From Glebionis coronaria (Eukaryota; Streptophyta; Magnoliopsida; Asterales; Asteraceae), in the NCBI GenBank assembly GCA_025667525.1, contig CM046877.1, positions 260,249,706-260,313,705 of the forward strand: a DNA stretch of 64,000 nucleotides. Reading direction: 5' to 3'. Position 1 is the stretch's first letter, and the number at the start of each line of letters is the position of its first letter. This document shows, piece by piece, positions 1-11,144 of the stretch. The position numbers and the translations under genes were made by a program. A model generated the notes under the pieces. It did not search any database and was not told the origin of the DNA. It worked only from the letters and a program-made list of their open reading frames with translations.

Positions 1-2539
1 TTTGAAAAAGCTTGAAAAGAGGTTTCTGAATTTGCTTATTTTTGTGTACTAATCCTTATCCAAAAGCTGTAAGCTCTTGCAAGCTTGTTGACACCAAGCT
101 TGTGAAGGGATTAGGGCCTTTGGTTGGGTTGTTTGTTCATTGTGTTGAAGAAATCAAGCCCTTGAGTTTCTGCTTTGAAACATCAACCAAGGCATTCATC
201 ATCTTTGTTATTGAAGTACCTTGGTCTTGTTCTAGTTGTTGAACAAGATCCAAGGAGCATAGCTGGCCCTCCTAGGATATTGTGGAGGGCAGGTATAATC
301 TCTTGATTAAGTTTCCTCTAAAAATTTCATGTTACTGCCTGTTTTGGATTTGGTGCTTTAATTTTGTGTTCTTGTGTTTGTGCTGGGGATATTTGAGTTT
401 GATTCTGTTAGTTGGTGCCTAGTAAGTGTTTTTGATCATTAATATCAGTAGGTTACTAGTAGAAATCACAAGTTGCTTTGAAAAGTGGTTGATTAAGGAT
501 TGTTTGGGATTACTGGTTCATAAGGCCTTGTGGCCTTGTGCCCTTGGTTCTTAGGTTTTGGGAGGTCTAAACAAGTCATTTTGAACAAGTTTTGGTCATT
601 GGTTTAGTTTCTGAAAGTTTGGAAAAAGGATTTGAAGTTTTGCTAAAATCTGATAAAAAGTGTTTTGGAATTGGTCAAACACATCAGATTCAATAACTTC
701 TTTGTTACTTGGATCTAAGGTCTGAAATCAGGTTTGGGAATAGTTTGGGTGATAAGCTATCTATTGGTTATCTGGTTGTTGAATTTGGTGGCTTATTGTG
801 AATGCTATAGCTTATCAAAGTTGGCTGAAGTGGTCATTTGCATCAGCAAAGTGACCACCTCATTTTGTGTCTGCATTTGTTATCCTATTGTATGCCTTGT
901 GATTTTGCTGCTTGGAACTTGTTTAAGTGCTGGTTGTGAGTGGATTTTGCTATTTGGTGTGCTTTGTATCTGGCTTATAAGCTAACTGGCTTATTAAGCC
1001 CTTATTGCCAAAATCTGCCATCAAAAGGTCAACTGACCTCTTGATTCACAAGGCCTCCTCCTTGAGTCCTTCACAAAAATTGCTTATAACAAGCCCATAT
1101 ACCATTCCTGATCATTTGGTGAACTTTGGAGTACTTTGACTTTTGGTCAAATAAGCTCAAATTGGCATATTTTTGAGAACTGCTTATTGGCACATGCAAC
1201 AACTTGGCTTTTGTAATAGAAATCATTTTTCTTAGCTTAATAACAAATCTGGAAGGCTACAAGTCTTTTGGTTAAGCTTTTGCTAGAAAACTAGCTTATT
1301 TGGCTTTTTCAGCCAGCTTATTGGTTCTTACAGCTTATTCTACTTGGCTTTTTGTGATTTTCTTGATTGATTATTCTTAGTTAAGCTATTTGTGAGCTTT
1401 TGCAACAAACTAGAGCTTCTGAGGCGCCCTAAATCTCAAACCCGACTATTTTGTCTTTTAGTGAAATAATACTTTGCTTATTTCTGGCTTATTGAGTGTG
1501 CTTTTTCAAAATTTCTTTTTACAGATCTCATAAGCATCCCAAAAGAAGGTTGTGTGTCAAATTAGAGCTTATGGCATTGGCTTATTGTTTAATGGGCTGA
1601 AAAGCCCAATAAGAATAAGCTGCTTGCTTATTAAGCTGTGATAAGCTCACATTCAGCTTTTGGGCCTTTAGAGTTTTGTGCTTAGAATTAAATTTTGAGT
1701 CAGATAGGGCTTTTCCAAGTCAATTGGGCCAAGTTTGACTTTTTGGGCCAAAAAAGCCCATTAAGGTTGACTGTTTTTGGTTTTGGCCCATTTGAGGGCC
1801 CAATAGGGGTATTCTGGTCATTTCACTTTGATTTTCTGATTATTTAGGTTAAATTAAACTAGTTTGCAAGTTTTTAGAATTTTTTATAAACTTTGGATTT
1901 TTAATATTATTTTATTATTATTTTCAAATTTCACATTTTCCAACTTTTTACATTTTTCTTAGCTTTGATACATTAAAATAGGAATTTAGCAACTTTTAGA
2001 ATAATTTTATCACTTCTAGATTAATTTTTCTAATTATTTTAAGTTTTAATAGTTTTTAAATCATTTTAAATAGTTTTTATTAGTTTAAAAATTTCTAAAA
2101 ATAGTTTTTGATCTTTTTAGGTCATTTTAGAGGTTTACCAATTGAAAAATCTTTATTTGGGCTTTTTGATAATTTATTTGATTTTTAGGGCTTTAATTAG
2201 CATTTAAAAATTGAATATTTAATTATTTAAAAGGTTTGAAAAAGTTTTGATCATTGGTAAACTCTTAGTTTATTTATTTTGATTTTTGGTGAATTTTTGG
2301 TAATTTTTAGAATTAATTTTTATTTTTGTAGTTTTTACGGTTTTACGTTTTGTCGTCGTAGTAGTAATTTTCACGTCTTCGTCATCTTCTTTTCTCATCC
2401 CCTTCTAACCCAAACATTAATCACAAACATTTAACAAGTTTTTCACACACATATACCTCCTTGGGAAACGAACTTCATTGGGTCATTAGTGCTTGATTTT
2501 CCTAAATCATCACTTAAAGGTCGTATTTTACCACAATCA
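1..2539 (+). repeat. LTR A, left part missing (window edge)
   Basis: The sequence matches the right two thirds of LTR C (from about 24320) and LTR D (from about 30140) almost base for base. It ends in CA, followed by TTT and the primer site. It contains the GCTTAT-rich block (about 748-1655), then a strongly AT-rich tract (about 1830-2340). The short ORFs here are repeated in the other LTR copies, do not begin with convincing ATGs and are not called as genes. Confidence 0.85.
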
Positions 2540-2542
2540 TTT

Positions 2543-2560
2543 TGGCGCCGCTGCCGGGGA
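2543..2560 (+). other. Primer-binding site, tRNA-Asp type
   Basis: TGGCGCCGCTGCCGGGGA lies three bases after the LTR end. It matches the complement of the 3' end of plant tRNA-Asp, including CCA, with one mismatch (C for T at position 10). This is the primer type used by Athila elements and fixes the LTR/internal boundary. Confidence 0.85.
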
Positions 2561-3292
2561 GGTGTGTCGTGATTAATTTGCATTGTTTTTTTTTAATATT
2601 AACCAAAAATAGTATTTGTATTAGTAGAAATCTACTAATACGTATTATCGTTTTTCTTGGTTTTTCTTGTGAAATTATTATTACTATATTGTATTAAGTA
2701 TCACAACAAATAATCAATATCTCCAAAAGTGTGAAAACACAACCTTAATTGGGATTTGATCTCCTAATTATTGTATTCGAATCTCAAACAAAAAGAAAAA
2801 GGCAAAAATAGATAAATACTTTCGTGAAGCTCGATTTTGAAAAATACAAACTATAAGGTGGGTATAAGGCGGGTATTATAAAATATACCCTAAGGAAAAA
2901 GGCTCTTAAGTGCTTCGCGTCGCCTCGTTTCCCCGCTTGCTTGTGAGTATTTTGAGATTGAAGGCTAATCGAGAGTTTTGCCGCCCAAAGTATTATTACG
3001 TATAATATATTTGCTTGGTTTCTTTGTGATTAAACCCTCTTGAACAATTTGGTTTTCACCAAAGTTCTAAAGTCATTCGAAGGCGTTCACTCCACGTGAT
3101 CATTTTCATTCCTTTGAGGCTTCTTTAATCAAGAGTTTGATTCGAGGAGAGATTTTGTAGATTGTTGTCTACGAAGATACACCAAAATCCAAAAAAAAAT
3201 TAAATACAATCAAAAACACAAAAAAATTTTGAAAATTCACAAAACACCCAAAAAGAATCTTCTTTGCTCACCTCCCATTCTTCGTGAAGTTT
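2561..3292 (+). other. Untranslated leader of element A
   Basis: This is about 730 bases between the primer site and the first good ATG of gag. It has short ORFs only, is AT-rich, and includes an A-rich stretch just before the coding region. No other feature is seen. Confidence 0.6.
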
Positions 3293-4426
3293 ATGATCAC
3301 TCGTAATCAAGCAAAACGAGCTCGTAAACGTCTTCAAAAGCAAGCCAATCAAGAGACGTTGATTGAAGAACAACCTCCAATTGTTGAACCTATTGTAGAA
3401 CAAGAAGTCGTCATGGCTAATCGTACTATGATGGAGTTGCTACAAGCACCCACCGAGGGTTTTGGAGAGGCCATTGTGATTCCCGCCATCCTTGCGGAGA
3501 ATTTCGAGATTAAGACAGGTTTAATGTCGATGTTGCAAGCAAATAAGTTTAGAGGTCATGAGAAAGACAACCCGCACTATCACATTAGGAATTTCAACCG
3601 TCTCACCGCTATAAGCAAGTTTAAGGATGTTCCACATGACGCCATTAAGATGATGTTGTTTCCATACACGTTAGATGGACAAGCAAAAATTTGGCTTGAG
3701 AAAGAACCGTCAAATTTGATTTTGACATGGGCCGATCTCGTTTCTAAGTTTGTGAACAAGTTTTTTCCACCATCTAAAACAACACATTTGAAAAATGAGA
3801 TTTCACGATTTGTGCAAAGAAATAATGAAAGTTTTTCAATGGCATGGGAACGCTTTAAAGAAATGTTACATGAATGTCCACACAATGATTTTTCGGAATT
3901 GCATCAAATTGATACTTTTTATAATGGGCTTAATGATCATGAACGAGATTATTTGAATGCCGCCGTGGGTGGTAATTTTTTGTGCAAGACGACCAATGAG
4001 TCTTTACAAATCATCGAGAATAGATCTAAGGTTTATAGCCCTCGTAACACACCGAGTGTTGCCAATTTGGGTTCGTCTTCTTCGTCATCGTCTCGTAGCA
4101 TTAATGCCTTATATGATGAAGCTAATGAGGAAAATCGGTTTTTTGATAGATTTGCTAATCTTATGTCCCATTGGAAAGCTCAAGAAGCTTCAAATTCCGT
4201 TTCGGTTAAAGCGGTTGCTAAGAGTTGTTTGTCTTGTGGTGGAGCTCATGATCTTTCCGAGTGCATTACCGCGGATGGTAACACTTCGAGTGCTTATGTA
4301 GCAACGGGAACTTACAACCAAAACGGTCAAGGTTCCCGCCCAAATCAAGCTCCACCAAATCAAAATGCTAATAACTATCGAAACAACAACCAAGGTGGTA
4401 ATTACCAAGGCAATTCACGTAACTAA
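3293..4426 (+). pseudogene. gag: Gag (capsid and zinc knuckle) of element A, 5' part of a broken gag-pro gene
   Basis: The open frame encodes 377 residues from ATG 3293 (the frame extends upstream only as GTG-AAG-TTT). Residues about 80-230 form a Retrotrans_gag capsid domain, with the typical WLEKEPSN, FFPPSKT and DTFYNGL blocks. A short-spaced zinc knuckle, CX2CX3HX4C, lies at residues 312-324. A Ser-rich linker and an Asn/Gln-rich end follow. The frame ends at TAA 4424-4426. Homology continues in another frame (4427-5633), so a frameshift near 4400-4430 has split an originally longer gag-pro protein like the one in nested element 1. Capsid would form cytoplasmic particles and the knuckle would bind element RNA (family knowledge). 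Confidence 0.8.
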
Positions 4427-5633
4427 AGCAAATGATGCTAAATTTGATAACATGCAACGTGATATGATTAGCTTAAGATCCGAGTTGAAAAACGAGCTTA
4501 AAAATGAACTTGCTAATGAACTTAAAACTCATGCAAATAAATTGGAAGGAAATGTCCAACGTCTTCAACAAAACCAACAAAAGATGGAATTAGGACAACA
4601 TGAGATTAAGCAAGAGTTATTATAAGCGGATGCTAGGCAATAAAAATTTGAGGACCGAATGGCTAAGATGTTTGAAGCAATCATGTGTAAACCCTCTTCC
4701 TCGGGTGGTCTTCCTAGTGATACCATTACAAATCCGAAGGGAGAAATGACGGTTATTACTACACGAAGTGGTAAAACTTTCAAGGAACCAATCTCTCGTC
4801 CAAGTACTTCTACGGAGAAGGAAATCAAGAAAGAGCCCGAGGTGATGGTCGAAAAGGAGCACATTACAAGCCCACGAAGTACCGCTCAAACCACACCTAC
4901 GGTTGAACCAATACCAATCATGGAACCCGAGATTCCAAGGCCGTTGCCTAATGTCCAACACACACCACCCTTACCTTGCCCTTCGAGACGTGACAAGGAA
5001 AAGGCACGAGAACGAAATAATTATCAATTTGAGCTATTTATGAAAATGTTTCGTGATATACATTTTAACATAAGTTTTGCCGACGCTCTTATCATGATGC
5101 CTCGATTCGCCGCAAACTTCAAAAGTATGCTAAACAACAAAGAGAAGTTACAACAATCGTCTAGTTGTTCATCGGTTTTTCTTAGCCGCATACCACAAAA
5201 AGTCGGTGATCCCGGTAAATTTTTGATTCCGTGTGCCATTCAAGATATGGAGGAATGCTACGCCTTGGCCGATCTTGGTGCTAGTATTAATTTAATGCCT
5301 CTTGAGATTTACAAATCACTTTCGCTTCCGGCGCTTACTCCTTCGAACATGTCTATCGAGATGGCCGATCATTCTACGATTTTAGCATGTGGAGTAGCCG
5401 AGGACGTTTTCGTTAAAGTCGGAAAGTTTTACTATCCCGTTGACTATATCGTTGTAGACATTCCTATCGATCGAAAAGTTCCTCTCATTTTGGGTCGTTC
5501 ATTTTTGGATACATCAAGAGCTCTTATCGATGTTCATGCTCGAAAAATCACCCTTCGTTTCAATGAGGAAGAACTTGTCATCAATGCAACACAAACTCCA
5601 ATCTTTCTCACGTCTATTCTATTGCAACTTTAA
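4427..5633 (+). pseudogene. Coiled-coil linker and aspartic protease of element A, frame-shifted from gag
   Basis: This frame continues the gag-pro protein after the frameshift. It first encodes a charged, probably coiled-coil segment rich in LKNEL repeats. Two in-frame TAA codons (4623-4625 and 4641-4643) follow. From 4659 it is open to 5633. An ITTRSGK-type linker precedes a retroviral-type aspartic protease fold, with the active-site block DLGASINLMP (Asp codon at 5271) and the flap/helix block LILGRSF near 5490. DLG in place of the usual DS/TG is normal for this Athila-like lineage, because nested element 1 has the same motif. The frame ends at 5631-5633, and homology resumes in a third frame. 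Confidence 0.75.
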
Positions 5634-6484
5634 ACCATGGTAATTCAACCAATGTCGTTTGCAAAGAACTTTCACCAAGAGTTTTAGGAAATGTCGCCAA
5701 AAACAATTTACCATTTCCTCCGCCGGTGGAGGTTGTGAGTGTAAAGCCTACAAAGAAGAAACCGTCAATACTTGAATCGAAAAATCCTTCGCCTCACCTC
5801 GAACATTCATTCTTGAAAAGTGTTGATAAGTTTTCGGTTTCTACGGAAGATCTTTCGGATGACGAATATGTAGACCCCGATGGGGAGGTTTTCTTTGTCG
5901 ATAAACGTTTTGAGAACTTGCCACCACCAAAACCAAAACGGTTTTCAAATGTGAGAATTTTTAGTGTGACTAACATCGTCTTAGAAACACCAAATATTTT
6001 CGACATAATCAAAAAGGGTTTTCATAAGGAGAGTTTAAAAGATAAAAAAGGAAAAGAGTTTAAATGTGATTTAATTGATTTTTCTACAAATCTAACTCCG
6101 TCATCACCACGTGTTTTGAGTGCTACAAGCTCGTCTACTCCTTTTGACGATGCTTTGTGTGGTTTTAGTATGGGGGAATCCCATTATGTTCCCTCATCCT
6201 TGTCCACCGAGGACGAGATATTCGATCCCGGAATTTCATGTAAAGGGAAATCTCGGTCTTCCACCGATGCAATAAATGGAAAATCTTTCTATTTGATTGG
6301 TGCAAGTCTACCTAGAGTAGCTCAAAAGTTTGTCATACCCATTGTCCCACCCTTCTACTTCTCATCTCTTTTCTTCAAACTCTTTGAGTTTATGGCACAT
6401 GATGAAGTGACGTTGATTTGTTTTTCCAATAAAAACGAGAACGCCATCTTCGATCCCGGTATTTTACACCATCAAAGGACTTAG
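5634..6484 (+). pseudogene. Acidic tail region with two FDPG motifs, element A
   Basis: This open frame (from 5726) encodes about 252 residues after the protease, in a different frame from it, so another frameshift lies between 5600 and 5726. It is rich in Ser, Asp and Glu and contains two copies of an [IV]FDPGI motif. One is in the middle of the segment (about 6220) and one is near its C-terminus (about 6451). A hydrophobic stretch precedes the second motif. Tails of nested elements 1 and 2 also end with a pair of FDPG/FDPS motifs, so this is a family trait. No polymerase follows. Function is unknown. Confidence 0.65.
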
Positions 6485-6585
6485 TCCTTAATACCGGTTG
6501 CTTTTTGGGCCTTGTTTATCATGTAAGCCCCACCAAAAATTGATCATACCATGATTTTCCCTAAATGTTCACATTTTGAGGGGAT

Positions 6586-6642
6586 CGAGTCGAGCTCATG
6601 ACTCGGTAATCAAAAACGAGGTGCCTCGTGGGGGAAATCCCA
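6586..6642 (+). other. Post-stop double hairpin (CGAGTC/GACTCG and TGGG/CCCA), element A
   Basis: About 100 bases after the tail stop, CGAGTC (6586-6591) pairs with GACTCG (6600-6605). A spacer containing CAAAAACGAG follows, and then TGGG (6629-6632) pairs with CCCA (6639-6642). The same order and spacing occur at 12150-12190, 18293-18349 and 51273-51328, in elements whose surrounding sequence differs. I remember similar GCGCTTnTTGGGAGGCAACCCA strings near the 3' end of Athila-like elements in other plants (unverified). Confidence 0.6.
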
Positions 6643-6930
6643 TGCTTATCCTTTTATGCTTACTATTCACTAATAAGGAGACTAGTACCCTTTCAACTCG
6701 TTGTCTCGTGGTTGTTTGTGATTGTGTTATCTAGATCATCATCATCTACGATTGAAGACTCTCGTGTTCGTTTACGTGAGCCTCCATCGTTTGCTTGAAG
6801 AAGTTTTTCACGAATCCATTGACATATCCTTTATTGTTCTAACAATTATCTTTTAGCATACTTCATAAACGGATATTAATTTATTGGTTACACCCTTTCT
6901 ATGCTAGATTAGGCATTCGACTACGTCTCT

Positions 6931-7000
6931 AGTATGGGGGTGTTTGCACCCCTAGACTCGAAACATTGAGGACAATGTTTAACTTTAGTATGGGGGGGTG
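6931..7000 (+). other. Purine tract, variable hairpin and AAACATTG/CAATGTTT hairpin, element A
   Basis: AGTATGGGGGTG (6931) overlaps a hairpin, GGGGTG-TTTG-CACCCC. Next come a short spacer and the perfect 8-bp inverted repeat AAACATTGAGGACAATGTTT (6961-6980). A second purine tract, AGTATGGGGGGG, starts at 6987. The order recurs in internal B, internal C and both nested elements, with the middle hairpin changed but still able to pair. Confidence 0.65.
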
Positions 7001-8375
7001 AATAGATACTTGCCTTGCCAAACCTTCACGCTTTCCAAAGTTTATCTTTTTGCTTATCGTTTTGTTGCAAAATAAGGCTAAAAATGGCCAAATTTTAAAA
7101 CTTTTCTCATGTTTTATAAGTGTTTGAAGACACGAATGTATATTTTCCGATGGCGAGAATAAGAGTAATTTTTGACTCGACCGTGCGTGTTGAGCACTTA
7201 GCTTTGATTCCTTAACTTCACATTAGGCTAAGTCTCTTAAATGAGGACGAGAACTGATAGGGTTAATTATAAGTTACTATGCTAAACGTAGAGTACTCGT
7301 ATTCTTTCAAAAACTCATGTGTTCTCGTTGTTTGCTTATTATCCCTTCGCATGTAAATATTTTTTGCTTAATAAATATTGACTTAGCGGTTTAGTTAGGA
7401 TTGTTGGGTTTCTAGTCTTTTCTAGTAGCTTCCGTGTAATTAAACTGGGAAGACATTAAGGTATCGCCAGCGTCACGGTTTTGAAGTATTGGCACCCGAA
7501 TAATCGAAAGCTTCACCTAATAATAAGATTTCAAGTGCTCACATAAATTAAGCAAACAATTTGAAGCCCCACAAGGCCGAAAAATCTATGCAAAATTGAA
7601 AGTGAATCAAGCCTTAATCTTCGAAGCTTTAAAGATCTAAAATTCACTTTAGCGTGAGGATATACGTCTTTGGCTTATAAAACCACCGATGAGGCGGATA
7701 ATAAAAGGCAAGGCAAGACCGAAGTCATAATAAAAGCTTCATGGAGAAGTTGAATAAAATATGGAGGTAAACCAAAGATAATAAGGCCCTTCCGTTAGGG
7801 GGCGTATAAAAGTCTTGGTAATAAGTCTCATGTTCAAAACCGTTATAAAACCGTGTTTATCGATTCTTCTTGTCAACTTAATTTTTTGACATCGTTGTCT
7901 ATTGGGAGGGGTTATTTATTTGATGGTTTTAGTTACACCGTTAGGACTCTATTTTTAGACCTAAATCTCTATTATCGCATAAGTCAAACAATGTATCCTC
8001 GTGAAACAATCAAGACAAAATAAAATATAAGAGATACAACTTAGGAATAATGGGAGGATAAGTACGTGATTAGGGCATATGAGTAGTGTTAGCATTACTA
8101 ACTTATAATGACAATGATCTCGTTACACGCTTGTCATGGAATTAGGGTGAAAATCGAAGACGATGAAATTATTTCTAACGAAGCATTCACGTGTTCTTAT
8201 TCTATGAACCTAAACGTCCCATTTTGCGATGAAAATCATACATTATGTCTAAAACACAAGTAATAGTAATAGTAGTAGTGTAGCTAGTTTATCTTTCAAT
8301 AAAGTGAATAAAAATGAATTTTGGAGGTGCTATGATACTTTATTCTAGCATTGCATGAGGGCACGACAATGGTTT

Positions 8376-8387
8376 AGTATGGGGGAG
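8376..8387 (+). other. Polypurine tract of element A
   Basis: AGTATGGGGGAG directly precedes LTR B, which begins TGATGAGAC. It would prime plus-strand DNA synthesis. It repeats the purine tracts at 6931 and 6987. Confidence 0.75.
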
Positions 8388-8419
8388 TGATGAGACTACT
8401 TTTATACATAGTCTCATCG
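8388..8419 (+). other. LTR-terminal inverted repeat, LTR B
   Basis: The first nine bases, TGATGAGAC, can pair with GTCTCATCG across a 14-base loop, with a T-G wobble at the base. LTRs C and D have TGATGAGAT pairing with ATCTCATCR at the same spacing, so the T-A pair next to the loop is replaced by C-G here. Confidence 0.65.
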
Positions 8420-9377
8420 TCCAATTTGGGCTTAAATGCATAAAATATCATTAAAACTGCCAAATATATGCTCGTGTTTGTTGCTTGTGTATTTTAGGTA
8501 TGGATATCGTGAAAAAGACAAAAGATCACAAGAAACAAGGAAAAACGAACACGGGAAACGAAGCCGTACAATGAACCAAACCCTAGTTATGGATTTTCAA
8601 GAAAAGTCCTTGAAGAATGAAGATTTGGCAAGAAAGCCTCCTCAACTATTGAAGAATTGACACTCTTAGTCCTTCTAAAATGTCAAGAATACAAGAAAAG
8701 ACCTTGAGGTTCCAAGAAGTTCCAAGATCTTCAAGATTCAAGAAATGACAAAAAAGAGTACTTGGAAATGCTTTTGAAAAGCTTTTGTGGCCAAATTGGA
8801 AAAATCCAAGCTTTCTTATAAAGAAAAACGTTTTAAAGCTTAATATACATCTTTGCCCAAAGTCTGAGGACTAATTCTGCCCAGACAACAAACCCACCTC
8901 CACCAATCACCACTATCCACCTCACCATATCCTCCACATCACCTTGCCCCGTCAGCTTCCACTACTAACATTTCAAAATATAGTAAAAAAAAAGTAAAAA
9001 CCGGCAAACACTTTTATCCCCTTCCCATTTGGATCAAAATTATTTACTGTACATCTAAAAACCCTAAAAACCAAATCATACCCAAACCAATGAATTTGGA
9101 TTTGATCTTGTCCAGATCCTCGATTCACCCTCCCCTTATCATAAACCCGACCCACAAAATGGTCCTCTCCTTGGCCACGTGGCATTCCCACACATTCCCT
9201 GCACCTCCAAACAAAACATAGTACTCACATCAATGGTCTATAATGATTTCTTGCTTCCAAAGAATGGAATGAACGCACAAGATCGATTCTACATAGCTGG
9301 CTTCACCACAAACCTCAAGGGCAATCCTGGCAATTCGTCACTAGGGTTTTAGGATACTAGAATCTTCTTGTATCCAT

Positions 9378-9386
9378 TATAAAAGG
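9378..9386 (+). promoter_or_regulatory. TATA box of LTR B
   Basis: TATAAAAGG lies about 990 bases into the LTR, in the same context as the TATA boxes of LTRs C and D. Transcription would start roughly 30 bases downstream, leaving about 2.5 kb of transcribed LTR. Confidence 0.55.
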
Positions 9387-11073
9387 AGGTCCGGATTGTG
9401 GAAACCCCTTTTTGTTCCAGATTTTTGCAAAAACTTGTAATGCCTTTTTGATTTAATAAAAGTTGGTTTAGTTCTTTAAACTTGTGATCCCTTTTTATTT
9501 ACTTATTAAAAGTTGGTATAGTTCTTTGCAAGGTCTGAGTTCCATAGTTTATACTTTACGTTTGGTTCAAGTTTTATAAAAATTAATTCCTTTCTCAAAC
9601 ATTGAAAAGTTGGTATTTGTAAAAGCTTGTTATATCTGTTGCTTGTTTATTCCTGTTTAACTTTGTTGATCTTAGCAGACAATTTTGGAAGCTTGTGACT
9701 GTTTCGCTGTCACATAAGCTCGAATATTCGGGGTATGGATTGTATGCCCTAATGGTGTGTCTCCTTTTGTCATTTTCACTTTTCTGAAATTATATGCAAA
9801 ATTGATCTTGCTATCCTTGTGTTGAAAGTGCTACTTGTGATTGGTATATGGTATTTGAATGATATTTTTTCTTCATTTGTTTTGATCTTGGTTGTGGTGG
9901 CGTATTTCAACAGGATTCCTCTTAAAAATTGCTTAGCTAGTTTTTAAAAGTGGTGTTTGGGACAGTTGGGTTACGGGTAGGATTAGTCCCCCCCAGCTTG
10001 ACTTAGCTCTGCACGCTTTCATCGACCTAGGATAAGTGCGTTTAGGAAGTTTCGCCCTCAGTTTGCATAAGTTTTTGTTGTGTTCGATTTTGGTATTGAA
10101 CTTGTGTGGATGTTCATGATTTGTGTTTCTGATATGTTCATCCCGCCTTTGTATTGATTCCTAACACGAAATATATAAAACACCCAAAGAGTAACCATAA
10201 GAAAGAATTTAAGGGTCTGCTGGGATTCTTGATTTGTGCCTTGTTGAGTGTTTGAGTTTCTGTGGTCTCATCAGTAAGCAAGGAAACCACTTTTTAACAA
10301 ATAAGTAATTGCATTTTTAAAACTGAGTGCTTTTGTTCATTGAAATCCTTTAAATTATCCATAATCAGAAACTTGGGGTGTGGTGGTTGCTAGAAACCTA
10401 CTAGGGCGACCAAATAGGAGTTGGGAGTCTGCTAGTTTGATTAAGTAGTAGGGTTGTTTTTGATTTAATCTTGAGCAACTTAGTTTAATTCAGTAAGTCC
10501 AGGTTAAGCTACTGCCTGACGGGTTATTGGTTTTAGTTAAGTGCACGAATTCCTGAGTAATGTTGACTTGAACCAGCTTGCATTGTGACTGCGTTTTTTT
10601 TTGTCTCTTGTATTTGTGCTTACTGCCATCTTAGCTTACTCACTAAATCCTTACAAGCCCACTGCTTTTAGGGTGCTACTGTCCAAAAAGTAAACGCCAA
10701 ATAGTAATCAAAGTATCGTAACAGGGGTGTTGGTATAATCGCTTAGTTACCACATTTCATGATCCTAATCAGAGAAGTGGTGTTGATTGTGTTTATAATT
10801 TGTTTATGTGAACTGCTTTTCATAAATTGAACACTCATAACAATACCAACCGTTTTTGTGTAAATCAAAGCCTTCAGTTTGGTGTTGCAGTTTAGATTGT
10901 TGTCATATCTACAGTGTTGCTTAATCTTGGTATTCTGTCACATGAATCTGGATGGTTAGTTTGAACATAGGTTTCATTTGTAGTACATTGGGGTTGGTCA
11001 GCTTGTGGTTTAGTGGTAATAGCTAAAAAGAGTAATCAGAGGTGCTGCTTTAAAAAAAAAGTTTTTCCAAAAA

Positions 11074-11144
11074 GCTCCTTGGCCTGGACTCGAACACGGG
11101 ACCTCTCGTTGGAGGGCTATACGTGTTAACCAGTGACCCAAGTG
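11074..11144 (-). other. Degenerate tRNA-like segment in LTR B
   Basis: Read on the minus strand, the segment has a D-arm-like GGTCACTGGTTAACACG and a B-box-like GTGTTCGAGTCC at tRNA spacing. It has partly complementary ends (CTTGG with CCAAG) over about 71 bases. The T stem does not pair well and the acceptor stem is imperfect, so it is a tRNA-derived remnant (perhaps a SINE head) rather than a working tRNA. The other LTRs lack it. Confidence 0.3.

Larger units (their letters stand above)
6485..8387 (+). other. 3' untranslated region of element A
   Basis: This is about 1.9 kb without coding sequence between the tail stop and LTR B. It holds the conserved 3' structured module (6586-7000) and then a long tract shared with internal B. 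It ends in the polypurine tract. The part from 7466 to 8387 is nearly the same as 22104-23030, yet a different LTR type follows in each case. Confidence 0.7.

Noticed and set aside
42..985. Short ORFs in LTR A (and their copies at 24361-25310 and 30180-31112)
   Set aside because: They start at non-ATG codons and recur only because the LTR recurs. They have no recognisable domain, and the differences between copies do not favour silent changes by eye.
11074..11144. A functional tRNA gene
   Set aside because: The T stem and acceptor stem do not pair properly and it lies within one LTR only.
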